Positions 7,735-16,203 of a stretch of 64,000 nt of DNA are shown piece by piece (position 1 is the first letter of the stretch; each line of letters begins with the position of its first letter). The DNA comes from CADEDH01 sp050330635. Its GTDB lineage: Bacteria; Actinomycetota; Acidimicrobiia; Acidimicrobiales; SZUA-35. The position numbers and the translations under genes are program-made. The stretch covers positions 1-64,000 of the forward strand of contig JBHJNQ010000033.1 in assembly GCA_050330635.1 (NCBI GenBank). Direction: 5' to 3'. The notes under the pieces are model-generated. The model did no database searches and was not told the DNA's origin. It worked only from the letters and a program-made list of their open reading frames with translations.

Positions 7735-9570
7735 TCAGATCAGGTGGAGGAGCACGGCCACATAGTACGCCCCGGGCAGGGCGAACAGCAGACCGTCGAC
7801 CCGGTCGAGGATCCCGCCGTGCCCCGGCAGGATCGTGCCCATGTCCTTGATCCCGAGATCGCGCTTGACGAGCGACTCGGCCAGGTCACCGATGGGGGCG
7901 AGCACCCCGACGACGGCAGCCAGGATCAGGGGGCTGAGGAAATCGGCGCCGAAGACGGGGATCACGTCGGTCACGGCGATGACGAGGCCGGCCAGGATGG
8001 CCCCGAAGAACCCGGTGATCGTGCCCTCCCAGGTCTTGCTGGGGCTGGCGGCGTGGAACGCCTTGGTGCCGTAGGCCCGACCACCGAGGTAGGCCAACGT
8101 GTCGGAGGTGGCGGTGATGAGGATGGTGGCCAGGAGAAGTCCGATTCCACCCTCGGCCCTCACCATCAGGGCACCGAATCCGGCCAGACCGCCGATCCAC
8201 AGGATGCCGGTGAGCGTCAGCCCGAGGTTGAGCACGGGTCGTTCGGTGTCGGCCCCGGTGAGGTACCACAGCATGCCGAACACCACGGCGAGCCCGATGA
8301 CGAGGGGGAAGCCTGCGTCGCCGCGGACGTAGGCGGCGGCAGGGAGGGCGACCGTGCCCACCAACCCGAGCAGGGTGGCGGGGCGCAGCCCCGCCACCCG
8401 CATGGCGTTGAACAGCTCCATGACCGCCAGCAGGCTGAGGAACCCGATGAGGACCACCGTCGGGACCTCACCCAGGTAGAGCGTCCCGAACACGAGACCG
8501 GCGAGGGCGAGACCGACCACGAGGCGCTGGCCGAAGCCGCGACGCTGGGCCAGCTCGTCGTCGTCGTAGTCGTCGTAGAACTCGTCGCCGTCGTGGCCGA
8601 AGTCGTCGATGTCGGGGCGCTGCAGCACCCCCGGCCCGACCTGGCGCTCACCGTGGGCGGGGGGTGGGGCGGCCGCCGGCCGCGCCGCCCGGCGGTGGGG
8701 GGTCACGGCGGGGACCGGGGATGTCAGCTCCTCCGGGCTGCCGCCCATGAGGCGGGGCTGGTCGTCGGGGGGCAGGTCGTGAGCGCCGCGCCGAACCGTC
8801 GCCGACTCGGTCTCCGGGGCGGGACGGGGCGTGGGCCGGGGGGCGCGCCGGGCTTCGCCGGAAGCCGCCGGACGGGCGGCGGGATCGGTCATCCGGGCCG
8901 GAGCCGGGGCACCATCGGCCGGACGGACTGCGGGATCGGTCACCCGGGCCGGAGCCGGCCGGGGGGCGGGCCGCGGGGTGCTGGGGCGGGGGCGGACCGG
9001 GGCAACGTCGGCCGGGCTCTGCCGGGACGGACGGTCGGCGGGGGCAAGTCGGGACCCGACCCCGCCCGGGGCGGCGTCGGCCGGTGAGCGGAGGCGGCCC
9101 GTACGGGGGGCCTGGTCGAACACCGAGGCCTCCCCCAGCGAACGCTCGGAGATGGCCTGACGGCGCAGCGGGGGCGGCGGGCCAGCGTCCTCGTCGTCGA
9201 GGCGGATCACCCGCTCGTGGGTGATGGCGGCCGTGTCGGCGAACACGTCGGCCAGATCGGCACCGACCCAGGTGGCGTCGTCGTCGCTGCGCCACGTGGG
9301 GCCGGCCAGGCCCTCGTCGAGATCCTCGTCGGCCGGGGGTTCGGTCCAGTGCTTCAGGCCGGCGGCCTCGACCTCGGCCGCCGCCTTCGCCTCGACGAAC
9401 TCGATGTCGGTGAGGTCGAGGCTGTCGTCGGCGTCGTCGCGGATGATCGGGATCTTGGCGAAGGAGCTGGTCTCCTCCTCGGGCGGGGGCTCGAACAAGT
9501 CGAAAATGCTCGGGGTCTCGGCATCATCGGAACCTCTACTGAACCTCCCGCGCCTCTTGCTGTCAGCCAT
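7735..9570 (-). CDS. cdsA: phosphatidate cytidylyltransferase with long disordered N-terminal extension
   Basis: CdsA makes CDP-diacylglycerol from phosphatidate and CTP at the membrane. The enzyme domain occupies only about residues 345-611, with multiple membrane helices and the family signature SLVKRDLGIKD...HGGILDRVD near the C-terminus. The first ~340 residues are unusual: an acidic start, then a Pro/Ala/Arg-rich region with repeats of the type ARVTDPAxRPA and a final acidic DDYDDDE stretch before the first helix. Ordinary CdsA proteins are ~270-300 residues. A ribosome site GGAAGGA precedes ATG 9570. The neighbours frr and dxr match the usual actinobacterial order. Confidence 0.92.
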   Translation of the reverse strand: MADSKRRGRFSRGSDDAETPSIFDLFEPPPEEETSSFAKIPIIRDDADDSLDLTDIEFVEAKAAAEVEAAGLKHWTEPPADEDLDEGLAGPTWRSDDDATWVGADLADVFADTAAITHERVIRLDDEDAGPPPPLRRQAISERSLGEASVFDQAPRTGRLRSPADAAPGGVGSRLAPADRPSRQSPADVAPVRPRPSTPRPAPRPAPARVTDPAVRPADGAPAPARMTDPAARPAASGEARRAPRPTPRPAPETESATVRRGAHDLPPDDQPRLMGGSPEELTSPVPAVTPHRRAARPAAAPPPAHGERQVGPGVLQRPDIDDFGHDGDEFYDDYDDDELAQRRGFGQRLVVGLALAGLVFGTLYLGEVPTVVLIGFLSLLAVMELFNAMRVAGLRPATLLGLVGTVALPAAAYVRGDAGFPLVIGLAVVFGMLWYLTGADTERPVLNLGLTLTGILWIGGLAGFGALMVRAEGGIGLLLATILITATSDTLAYLGGRAYGTKAFHAASPSKTWEGTITGFFGAILAGLVIAVTDVIPVFGADFLSPLILAAVVGVLAPIGDLAESLVKRDLGIKDMGTILPGHGGILDRVDGLLFALPGAYYVAVLLHLI

Positions 9571-9645
9571 CGTGCCTGTCCTTCCGTGAACCGGATGGTC
9601 CGCGCTACCTCGACCGACCAGAGCGGACGAGCGGGCGATCGCTCC

Positions 9646-10212
9646 TCAGACCTCGAGGAGCTCCTCTTCCTTGGTAGCCAACGCCCCGTCCACCGTGGCT
9701 TCACTCGCTTGGGTCAACCGGTCGAGTTCCTTCTCGGCCCGGGTCAGCTCATCCGCCGTGAGCTGGTTGTCCTTCTCTGCGTTCTCGAGCTCCTTGCGGG
9801 CATCGCGCCGGATGTTGCGGATCGATATCCGGCCCTCCTCGGCCATCTTCTTCACGATCCTCACCAACTCCTTGCGCCGCTCCTCGGTGAGGGGAGGGAA
9901 GTTGAGCCGCAGTGAGCGGCCGTCGCTGCTCGGCGACAACCCGAGGTCGGAGGTGCGTATGGCGCGTTCGACGGCGTCGATGTTGCCCGGATCATGAGGA
10001 GTGATGAGGAGCTGGCGGGCCTCCGGGACGGCGATGGAGGCCATCTCCTGCAGCCGCATGTCGACGCCATAGGCCTGGACGGTCAACTTCTCGACGAGCG
10101 TGGGAGCGGCCCGGCCGCTGCGGATGGAGGCGAACTCGGTGCGCGAATGCGCCACCGCTTTGTCCATCCGCTCCTTGGCGTCGTCGAGGATCAAGTCGAC
10201 CATCTCGTTCAT
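9646..10212 (-). CDS. frr: ribosome recycling factor
   Basis: RRF splits post-termination ribosomes together with EF-G. The 188-residue protein shows the whole fold: the N-terminal helix with RMDKAVAH and the IRSGRAAPTLVEKL motif, the central beta domain with QEMASIAVPEARQLLITPHD, and the C-terminal coiled helices with LTEERRKELVRIVKKMAEEGR. The start ATG 10212 lies 10 bases after the pyrH stop, so the two genes are co-transcribed. No strong ribosome site is visible; a second ATG at residue 4 is an alternative start. Confidence 0.95.
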   Translation of the reverse strand: MNEMVDLILDDAKERMDKAVAHSRTEFASIRSGRAAPTLVEKLTVQAYGVDMRLQEMASIAVPEARQLLITPHDPGNIDAVERAIRTSDLGLSPSSDGRSLRLNFPPLTEERRKELVRIVKKMAEEGRISIRNIRRDARKELENAEKDNQLTADELTRAEKELDRLTQASEATVDGALATKEEELLEV

Positions 10213-10222
10213 CGGGCCGCGC

Positions 10223-10954
10223 TCATTCGACTATGGTACCAATGGCCTCACCGCACAGCAGGTTTCGTAGATTGCCCTCGCCCATGAGGTCGAAGACCAC
10301 GATCGGGAGGTTGTTCTCCTTGGCGTGGGTCACCGCGGTCGAGTCCATGACCCGCAGATCCTGGTTCAGGACGTCGAGATAGGACAACTTGTCGATCTTG
10401 GTGGCGGTCGGGTCGAGGCGGGGATCGGCGGTGTAGATCCCGTCGACGCCACCGTGGGTGCCCTTCAGCAGGACGTCGGCGTCGATCTCGACGGCCCGCA
10501 GGGCGGCCGAGGTATCACTCGTGAAGAACGGGTTGCCGGTGCCGGCGGCGAAGATGACAAGCCGGCCCTTCTCCAGGTGGCGGATGGCCCGGCGGCGGAT
10601 GTACTCCTCGGCCACCTGGGGCATGCGTATGGCCGATTGGAGGCGGGTCTGCACGCCCTGCTGCTCCACGATGTCTTGGAGGGCGAGGGCGTTGATGACC
10701 GTGGCCAGCATGCCCATGTAATCGGCCTGGGCCCGGTCGAGACCGCCCTGGGCGCCGGTCAGTCCGCGCCAGATGTTGCCGCCGCCAACCACGACGGCGA
10801 CCTCGATGCCCAGGTCGTCCTTCACCTCGAGGATGTCCTCGGCGAGGCGTTGCACCACCTTGCCGTCGATGCCGTAGCCGGCCTCACCGGCGAAGGCTTC
10901 GCCCGACAGCTTGAGCAGGATCCGACGCCATCGTGGTTTCGTGCACTCGCTCAA
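10223..10954 (-). CDS. pyrH: uridylate kinase
   Basis: PyrH phosphorylates UMP to UDP for RNA and cell-envelope precursors. It is an amino-acid-kinase-fold protein of about 243 residues with RILLKLSGEAF at the start, the glycine-rich VVVGGGNIWRG loop near residue 60, FAAGTGNPFFTSD and the ADVLLKGT motif. I chose the TTG at 10954 because GGAGG ends four bases before it; a TTG four codons upstream overlaps that ribosome site. It is in the order tsf-pyrH-frr. Either start is non-ATG, which may lower translation. Confidence 0.93.
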   Translation of the reverse strand: MSECTKPRWRRILLKLSGEAFAGEAGYGIDGKVVQRLAEDILEVKDDLGIEVAVVVGGGNIWRGLTGAQGGLDRAQADYMGMLATVINALALQDIVEQQGVQTRLQSAIRMPQVAEEYIRRRAIRHLEKGRLVIFAAGTGNPFFTSDTSAALRAVEIDADVLLKGTHGGVDGIYTADPRLDPTATKIDKLSYLDVLNQDLRVMDSTAVTHAKENNLPIVVFDLMGEGNLRNLLCGEAIGTIVE

Positions 10955-11103
10955 ACGAACCTCCAAGGGTCGCTGCGTTCTGGTGTGGCGCTCGCCGCGA
11001 TCGATCTTCGGCCGCAGCCGGTCATCGGCCTGCAGGTGGCGCGATGAAGCCCAAGTGTAGTCGGGCTGGCGTTGAGCGGGGGACCGAGGCCAGGGTGAGG
11101 TGC

Positions 11104-11886
11104 TCAGCCGCCGAGGATCGAGAGGTGGAAGCGGCGGATGGAGCCACCGCCGATCTTGTCGGCGACGGTTTCCTTCTCGCCCAGCACACCCTGCTCGAGC
11201 AGCACGAGATCGCCGTACCAGGCGTTGAGGCGACCCTCGACGATCTTGGGCAGCGCCTGCTCCGGCTTGCCCTCGGCCTTGGTGATCTCGGTCAGAGCGG
11301 CGCGCTCCTTTTCGACATCGGCCTCGGGCACGTCGGCCCGACTGAGGTAGCGGGGCTTGGCGAACACGATGTGCAGGGCGATCTCGTGGAGCACGTCGCG
11401 CTCGACGCCCGTGGCCTCGATCAGTACCCCGGCCCGGCCCTCGCCGTGGAGGTAGGTGTCGACGATGCTGTCGGCGTCGGCCTCGTAGCGGACGGCGGCA
11501 CCGACCTCGATGTTCTCCTTCACCGCCAGCTTGAGCTCCTCGAGCTGGGCGTCGGCCTGGCTGACGGCGTCGGGGCCCTCGGCCAGCACCAGTTCGGCCA
11601 GCGTCGTGGCCAACTTGGCGAAGTCGTCGGACTTGGCGGCGAAGTCGGTCTCCGACTTCAGGTAGACGAGGGCGGCGCCACCGTCACCGTTGGCGACGGC
11701 CACGACGCCTTCGTCGTTCTCGCGGTCGGACCGGGTGGCCGCCTTGGCCAGGCCCTTCTCCCGCAGGATCTGGGTGGCGGCCTCGAAGTCACCGTCGGCC
11801 TCGGTGAGGGCGCGTTTGGCGTCCATCATGCCAGCGCCGGTCGATTTGCGCAGTTCCTGAACTTCCTTGGCACCAAATGCAGGCAT
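11104..11886 (-). CDS. tsf: elongation factor Ts
   Basis: EF-Ts is the nucleotide-exchange factor for EF-Tu. The 260-residue protein begins with the N-terminal module containing VQELRKSTGAGMMDAKRAL, the family signature, and includes the core motif ETDFAAKSDDF (usually TDFVA). Core domains follow, and the C-terminal part ends with GGGSIRRFHLSILGG. GGAGAAG precedes ATG 11886 by about 10 bases. It follows rpsB on the same strand with a 77-base gap, the universal rpsB-tsf pair. The short exchange of Val for Ala in TDFVA is tolerated in other species. Confidence 0.95.
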   Translation of the reverse strand: MPAFGAKEVQELRKSTGAGMMDAKRALTEADGDFEAATQILREKGLAKAATRSDRENDEGVVAVANGDGGAALVYLKSETDFAAKSDDFAKLATTLAELVLAEGPDAVSQADAQLEELKLAVKENIEVGAAVRYEADADSIVDTYLHGEGRAGVLIEATGVERDVLHEIALHIVFAKPRYLSRADVPEADVEKERAALTEITKAEGKPEQALPKIVEGRLNAWYGDLVLLEQGVLGEKETVADKIGGGSIRRFHLSILGG

Positions 11887-11963
11887 GGCGGTTGAACTTC
11901 TCCGTCTCGGTCTTCGATCGTGGGGACTCGCAGGGGAGGAATCGGCGGACGCCGATCCCGGGA

Positions 11964-13142
11964 TCAGCCCTCGGCCGGTCCGGTGGCGTGCGCCTCGTCG
12001 TGCACGTCGGCAGGAGCCTCGGCGACCGCAGGCTCCGACGTGGGCGCCTCGGTGGCGGGCGGAACGTCGGCAGGAGCCTCGGCGACCGCAGCCTCCGACG
12101 TGGGCGCCTCGGTGGCGGGCGGAACGTCGGCAGGCACCTCGCCGGCCGTCGCAGCAGCAGGAACCTCAGCGGGGGCCGGAGCCTCCGCCGCAGCCGGAGC
12201 GGGCGCCTCGGTGGCGGGAGCCGGAGCCTCCGCAGCAGCCGGAGCGGGCGCCTCGGTGGCGGGAGCGTCGACCGCGGAGGCCTCGGCGGTACGGGTGGCG
12301 GCCTCGGCCTGGGCCTCGGCGATACGGGCCTCGCGCGCCGCCGACTCGGCCGCAGCGGCCTGGCGGGCGTCGGCCTGGGCCTGGGCGATCGCCGCCTCCT
12401 CCTCGGGCGAACGCTCGATGTCGGCCGGGGAGTCGGGGGCGCCGGAACGGCGGGCGTGGATGATCTTGCCCTCCGCCACGGCCTCGGCGATCACGCGGGT
12501 CATCAGTTCGGCCGAGCGGATGGCGTCGTCGTTGCCGGGGATGGGAAAGGTGATCAGGTCGGGATCACAGTTGGTGTCGACCACGGCCACGATCGGGATG
12601 TTGAGCTTCCGAGCCTCGGTGACGGCGATGTGCTCGACGATGGTGTCGAGGATGAAGACCACGTTGGGCAGCCTCGCCATCGTCTTGATACCGCCGATGT
12701 TACGGTCGAGCTTGTCGAGCTCCCGGGAATAGCGGAGCGCCTCCTTCTTGGGCATGTCCTCGAACTCACCGCTGGCCCGCATGCGCTCGTAGTCGAGGAG
12801 CTTGCCCACCCGCTTCGAGATGGTCTGGTAGTTGGTCAGCATGCCGCCGAGCCAGCGCTGGTCGACGTAGGGCATGGCGACGGACCGGGCGTGACGGCGG
12901 ATCGGTTCCTGGGCCTGCTTCTTCGTCCCGACGAACAGGACCGTGCCACCGTCGGCCACGGTGTCGCGCACAAAGGTGTACGCCCGCTCGACGCGACGAA
13001 GGGTCTCCTCGAGGTCGATGATGTAGACCCCGTTGCGGTCGCCGTGGATGAACCGCTTCATCTTGGGGTTCCAGCGGCGGGTCTGGTGCCCGAAATGGAC
13101 CCCGGCTTCGAGCATCTGCTTCATGGTGACGACAGCGGTCAC
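11964..13142 (-). CDS. rpsB: 30S ribosomal protein S2 with long Ala/Pro/Glu-rich tail
   Basis: S2 belongs to the small-subunit body. The GTG at 13142 is preceded by GGAGGAAAT, and the protein starts VTAVVTMKQMLEAGVHFGHQ, the canonical S2 opening. The conserved core runs to about residue 235 and contains YTFVRDT, GTKKQAQEPI, RWLGGMLTN and VDTNCDPDLI. After it comes a tail of about 150 residues built of Ala, Pro, Glu, Thr and Val, which gives 392 residues against the usual ~260-300. The tail is encoded by two sets of tandem DNA repeats (60-base and 45-base units). Its function is unknown; it is probably disordered and surface-exposed. Confidence 0.95.
   Translation of the reverse strand: MTAVVTMKQMLEAGVHFGHQTRRWNPKMKRFIHGDRNGVYIIDLEETLRRVERAYTFVRDTVADGGTVLFVGTKKQAQEPIRRHARSVAMPYVDQRWLGGMLTNYQTISKRVGKLLDYERMRASGEFEDMPKKEALRYSRELDKLDRNIGGIKTMARLPNVVFILDTIVEHIAVTEARKLNIPIVAVVDTNCDPDLITFPIPGNDDAIRSAELMTRVIAEAVAEGKIIHARRSGAPDSPADIERSPEEEAAIAQAQADARQAAAAESAAREARIAEAQAEAATRTAEASAVDAPATEAPAPAAAEAPAPATEAPAPAAAEAPAPAEVPAAATAGEVPADVPPATEAPTSEAAVAEAPADVPPATEAPTSEPAVAEAPADVHDEAHATGPAEG
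12003..12134. repeat. 60-bp tandem repeat in the rpsB tail
   Basis: Two 60-base units (12003-12062 and 12063-12122) differ at about one base, followed by a partial third copy to 12134. Being a multiple of three, they encode a repeated 20-residue Ala/Pro/Glu/Thr segment of the S2 tail. Copy-number change would lengthen or shorten the tail in frame. Confidence 0.9.
12175..12264. repeat. 45-bp tandem repeat in the rpsB tail
   Basis: Two 45-base units (12175-12219 and 12220-12264) differ by about one base and encode a repeated 15-residue APA-rich segment of the S2 tail. They lie upstream, in protein terms, of the 60-base set. Confidence 0.88.
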
Positions 13143-13333
13143 GGCGATTTCCTCCGGTTGAGCGGTCCGGCCAAGCTCGGCGTGCGCCCTCGCGGGCGCC
13201 CCGAGACCGTGGAATCTGGTCGGACGGTTGGTCGATGGGTTGGACTCGGCCGACCGGCGGGCGCCGGGCGGTGACCCGGCGGCGGAACGCCGGCGGGTCG
13301 AGCGGTAAGTGTAACCAGCACGGGTGGCGGCCC

Positions 13334-13852
13334 CTACCGGCCGTCGACGAGGCGGGGTCGTCCACACGCCCCGGCGAGAAGGGGCGCGGGGTCGACGTAG
13401 CGATCACCCCGCCGTGCCGTGAGATGGAGCCCGACGGCCGCGGTGCCGAGCGGGTGGCCCGTCGTCACGGTTTGGTCGCGCACGACGGCGGCCGAGGCCA
13501 GCGGCCCATAGGTGGAGCGGAGACCCGAGTCGTGCTCGACCACGACGTAGCGCCGACCACCGACGGGGCCGGCGAAGGTGACCCGACCGTCGTCAACGGC
13601 GGCGACCGGTTCGCCGCCGACGGTGCCGTACTCGATGCCCCGATTACCCGGACCGTACGGGTGGGTGGGAACCCGGAACGGATCGACGATGGCGGCCGCC
13701 ACGGCCGGCGCCCAGCCGCACGCCTGCGAGCCCCGGGCCGCGCTGGGCGCCGCTTCCGCCGAACCGGCGGCCCCGACGGGCGGGGGCGGGGCGCCAGCAC
13801 CACCTGCGGCGGTGAGGACGACGAGGACGGCGAGGGCGGCGGCGACCGCCAC
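13334..13852 (-). CDS. secreted M23/LytM-like protein lacking metal ligands
   Basis: The protein has about 172 residues, starting at GTG 13852 with a hydrophobic signal-like segment (VAVAAALAVLVVL), a Pro/Ala linker and one LytM-type domain (about 60-165). The domain is recognisable from EPVAAVDDGRVTFAGPVGG, VVVEHDSGLRSTYGPL and LHLTARRGDRYVDP. The metal-binding HxxxD segment is replaced by NRGIEYG and only one His remains in the HxH region, so it is probably not a zinc endopeptidase and may act as a regulator or binding module. It overlaps no gene and starts 17 bases after the sigma-factor stop. The start codon is not certain. Confidence 0.75.
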   Translation of the reverse strand: MAVAAALAVLVVLTAAGGAGAPPPPVGAAGSAEAAPSAARGSQACGWAPAVAAAIVDPFRVPTHPYGPGNRGIEYGTVGGEPVAAVDDGRVTFAGPVGGRRYVVVEHDSGLRSTYGPLASAAVVRDQTVTTGHPLGTAAVGLHLTARRGDRYVDPAPLLAGACGRPRLVDGR

Positions 13853-13869
13853 CGGCCCCGCCCCCGACG

Positions 13870-14646
13870 TCAGGCCGATTCGCGCTCGAGCGAGCTGAGA
13901 CGCGACTTGAGATGAAGGACGGCCTTGGTGTGGATCTGGCAGATCCGGCTCTCGGTGACCCCGAGGACCCGTCCGATCTCGGCCAGCGTCAGGTTCTCGT
14001 AGTAGTAGAGCGTGAGGACGATCTTCTCCCGCTCGTTCATGCGGTTGATGGCGTCGGCGAGCAGCTGGCGCATCTCCACCCGTTCGTAGACGCCACCGGG
14101 TCCGTCCTCGCGGGCGGCCAGGGTGTCGCCGAAGGTCAGCGACTCGCCTCCGTTGAACGACAGCATCTCGTCGAGGGCCACCACCCCGAGCGAGGAGATC
14201 TGGTTGTAGATCCCGTTGAGCTGGGTCAGCGACAGATCGAGCTCGCCGGCGATCTCGTCGTCGGTTGGCGCGCGATGGAGCTGGGACTCGAGCTTCATGA
14301 TGGCCCGTTCGACCGACTTCGCCTTCGACCGCACCGAGCGGGGCACCCAGTCGATCGAGCGGAGCTCGTCGAGGATGGCCCCCTTGACCCGGGAGATGGC
14401 ATAGGTCTCGAATTTGAATCCCCGTGCGGGATCGAACTTGGTGATGGCGTCGATGAGGCCGAACATGCCGTAGCTCACCAGGTCGGCCTGGTCGACCGAT
14501 TGGGGAAGGCCGGCCGCCACCCGGCCGGCCACGTATTTCACGAGGGGTGCGTAGTAGACGATCAGCTGATCTCGATCGCTCTGGTCGCTGCGATCCTTGA
14601 ACCGGGCCCACACCCGGTCGAGATCGGTTGGATTGTCGATTGCCAC
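13870..14646 (-). CDS. RNA polymerase sigma factor, WhiG/FliA (sigma-28) type
   Basis: This is an alternative sigma factor of about 258 residues from the GTG at 14646. Regions in order are 1.2/2 with LVKYVAGRVAAGLPQSVDQADLVSYGMFGLIDAI and the 2.3/2.4 stretch KFETYAISRVKGAILDELR, region 3 with VPRSVRSKAK, and region 4 with the helix-turn-helix LTLAEIGRVLGVTESRICQIH. The reading frame stays open upstream to about 14994, so a longer protein is possible, but the extra part does not look like a sigma factor. Its place between dprA and rpsB matches whiG of actinobacteria. Whether it serves motility or development cannot be told here. Confidence 0.9.
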   Translation of the reverse strand: MAIDNPTDLDRVWARFKDRSDQSDRDQLIVYYAPLVKYVAGRVAAGLPQSVDQADLVSYGMFGLIDAITKFDPARGFKFETYAISRVKGAILDELRSIDWVPRSVRSKAKSVERAIMKLESQLHRAPTDDEIAGELDLSLTQLNGIYNQISSLGVVALDEMLSFNGGESLTFGDTLAAREDGPGGVYERVEMRQLLADAINRMNEREKIVLTLYYYENLTLAEIGRVLGVTESRICQIHTKAVLHLKSRLSSLERESA

Positions 14647-15060
14647 GGTGCCCGCCAAGGTGTGTGGAGCCGGTGTTGCCGGTGCTCCAGGCGGGGCTGT
14701 GGGGGCCACGCCGGGTCGCACCCACTCTCCGTCGGTACTCGACCACGTAAAGTGAGTTAGCGGGGTGGGTTTCTGTCCGGAGGCGGGGATTGCGTCCGTC
14801 GTGCCCTCCGGCGCTGGGGCGACGGGCCCAGGATCGGCGGGCTCGAACCCGAGGGCGCGCAGGTAGCGGGTGCGTACGGCGGCGGTCACGGCCCGTGACA
14901 CTAACCACAAAACCGCCCAGAGTGGCCTCTTGGCCACGTTTACCCCCAAAATGCCCACATAGAGCGCGAAGCATGGCCACGAGCGCGGCTCCAACGCCGT
15001 GCGACCGCCACCGACCCCTCACCGCCACCGACCCCTCACCGCCACCGCCCGTCACCGCGG
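14647..15060. other. intergenic stretch between sigma factor and dprA
   Basis: About 414 bases hold no gene I can support. Contents are a less GC-rich patch around 14885-14965 that could hold a promoter for the sigma factor, and a 17-base direct repeat (CCGACCCCTCACCGCCA) at 15011-15027 and 15028-15044 just past the dprA stop. The sigma-factor frame remains open across most of it, so a longer sigma N-terminus is the main alternative. Confidence 0.5.
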
Positions 15061-16203
15061 TCATGCCGGCCTCCCGTCGGGCGGGCGGCTCACCGTCGAG
15101 CCGTCGAGCACCAGCACCCGCTCCCTCACCAGCCGGTCGACTTCGGCCAGCAGAACCGGCACGGAGGCGCCCGTGGCGACGGCCAGCCCGTCGAGGTGAC
15201 CGGACCCCGCCGCCACCTCGTCGAGGATCCGCTGGCCCAGTGGACCGATCACCGTCGCCGCCCTGGCGGGCCGGCCCACGTCGGCTGCTGCGGCGGCGGC
15301 GCCGGGCGTGGGCCGGGGGTGACCGATGGCGTCGAGCACGTCGCCGGGATCGCACACCGGCGGGCACCCGTCGAGCAGTAGCCGGTTGGTGCCGACCGAG
15401 GCGGGGCTCGTGACCGCACCCGGTACGGCCAACACCGTCCGCGACCGGTCGATGGCCTCGTCGACCGTGATGAGCGAACCGCCCTCGGCATGTGACTCGA
15501 CCACCACGACGGCCAGGGCCAGGGAGGCGATCAGCCGGTTGCGGGCCGGGAACCGCCACCGCTCCGGCTTGGTCCCCGGCGGCGCCTCGCTCACCAGCAA
15601 CCCACCCTCGGCCACCGCCCCCCAGAGGGCCCGGTTGGCTCGGGGATAGACCACGTCGAGCCCGGTGCCCACCACGCCGAGCGCCGGCCCCCCGGCGGCG
15701 AGAGCCCCGCGATGGGCGGCGGCGTCGATGCCGGCAGCCAGGCCACTGACGACGGTGACCCCGGCGGCGGCCACCCCGGCGCCGAGGTCGGTGGCCACCG
15801 CCCGCCCGATCGAGGTGCAACGCCGGGTGCCGACGATCGCCACCCGGGCCGGAGCGGCCAGGAGCGACCGGTCGCCCACCACGAACAGGAGCAGCGGCGG
15901 GTGCTCCTCGTCGGCGAAGGGCCAGTCGTCGTCGGTTGGGGCGACGAGCTCCACGGCGTCGGCGGTGGCGGCGGCCAGGAGCCGGCCCGGGTCGGTCGAC
16001 CGGAGCTTGCGACCCCAGCCCAGCACCAGCCGCTCGGTCACACCCGGAGGTGGTGGCGACGTCACCGGCGGGAGCCGACCGGAACGGAGGTCGTCGACCA
16101 CCGCCTCCGGCGTGGCGGCCGCCAGGAGCCAGGCTCCCCTGGCCGGGCCGAGCCCCGCCAGGGAGGCCAGGGCCAGGCGGGCGGCGAGGTCGGTGGCGTT
16201 CAT
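15061..16203 (-). CDS. dprA: DNA processing protein DprA
   Basis: DprA binds incoming single-stranded DNA and loads RecA during transformation. The 380-residue protein has an N-terminal helical region (1-110), the Rossmann-like core (about 115-310) with VAIVGTRRCTSIGR, VVSGLAAGIDAAAH, VGTGLDVVYPRAN and ARNRLIASL, and a C-terminal winged-helix domain (about 315-370). Its ATG 16203 overlaps the stop of the ComM-like ATPase gene as ATGA. The pair is a standard actinobacterial arrangement and hints at competence or recombination functions. Confidence 0.93.
   Translation of the reverse strand: MNATDLAARLALASLAGLGPARGAWLLAAATPEAVVDDLRSGRLPPVTSPPPPGVTERLVLGWGRKLRSTDPGRLLAAATADAVELVAPTDDDWPFADEEHPPLLLFVVGDRSLLAAPARVAIVGTRRCTSIGRAVATDLGAGVAAAGVTVVSGLAAGIDAAAHRGALAAGGPALGVVGTGLDVVYPRANRALWGAVAEGGLLVSEAPPGTKPERWRFPARNRLIASLALAVVVVESHAEGGSLITVDEAIDRSRTVLAVPGAVTSPASVGTNRLLLDGCPPVCDPGDVLDAIGHPRPTPGAAAAAADVGRPARAATVIGPLGQRILDEVAAGSGHLDGLAVATGASVPVLLAEVDRLVRERVLVLDGSTVSRPPDGRPA

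Noticed and set aside
13853..15820. One very long minus-strand protein reaching from dprA to the M23 gene
   Set aside because: The open frame crosses both dprA and the sigma factor out of phase with them; only its last ~172 residues look like a real protein.
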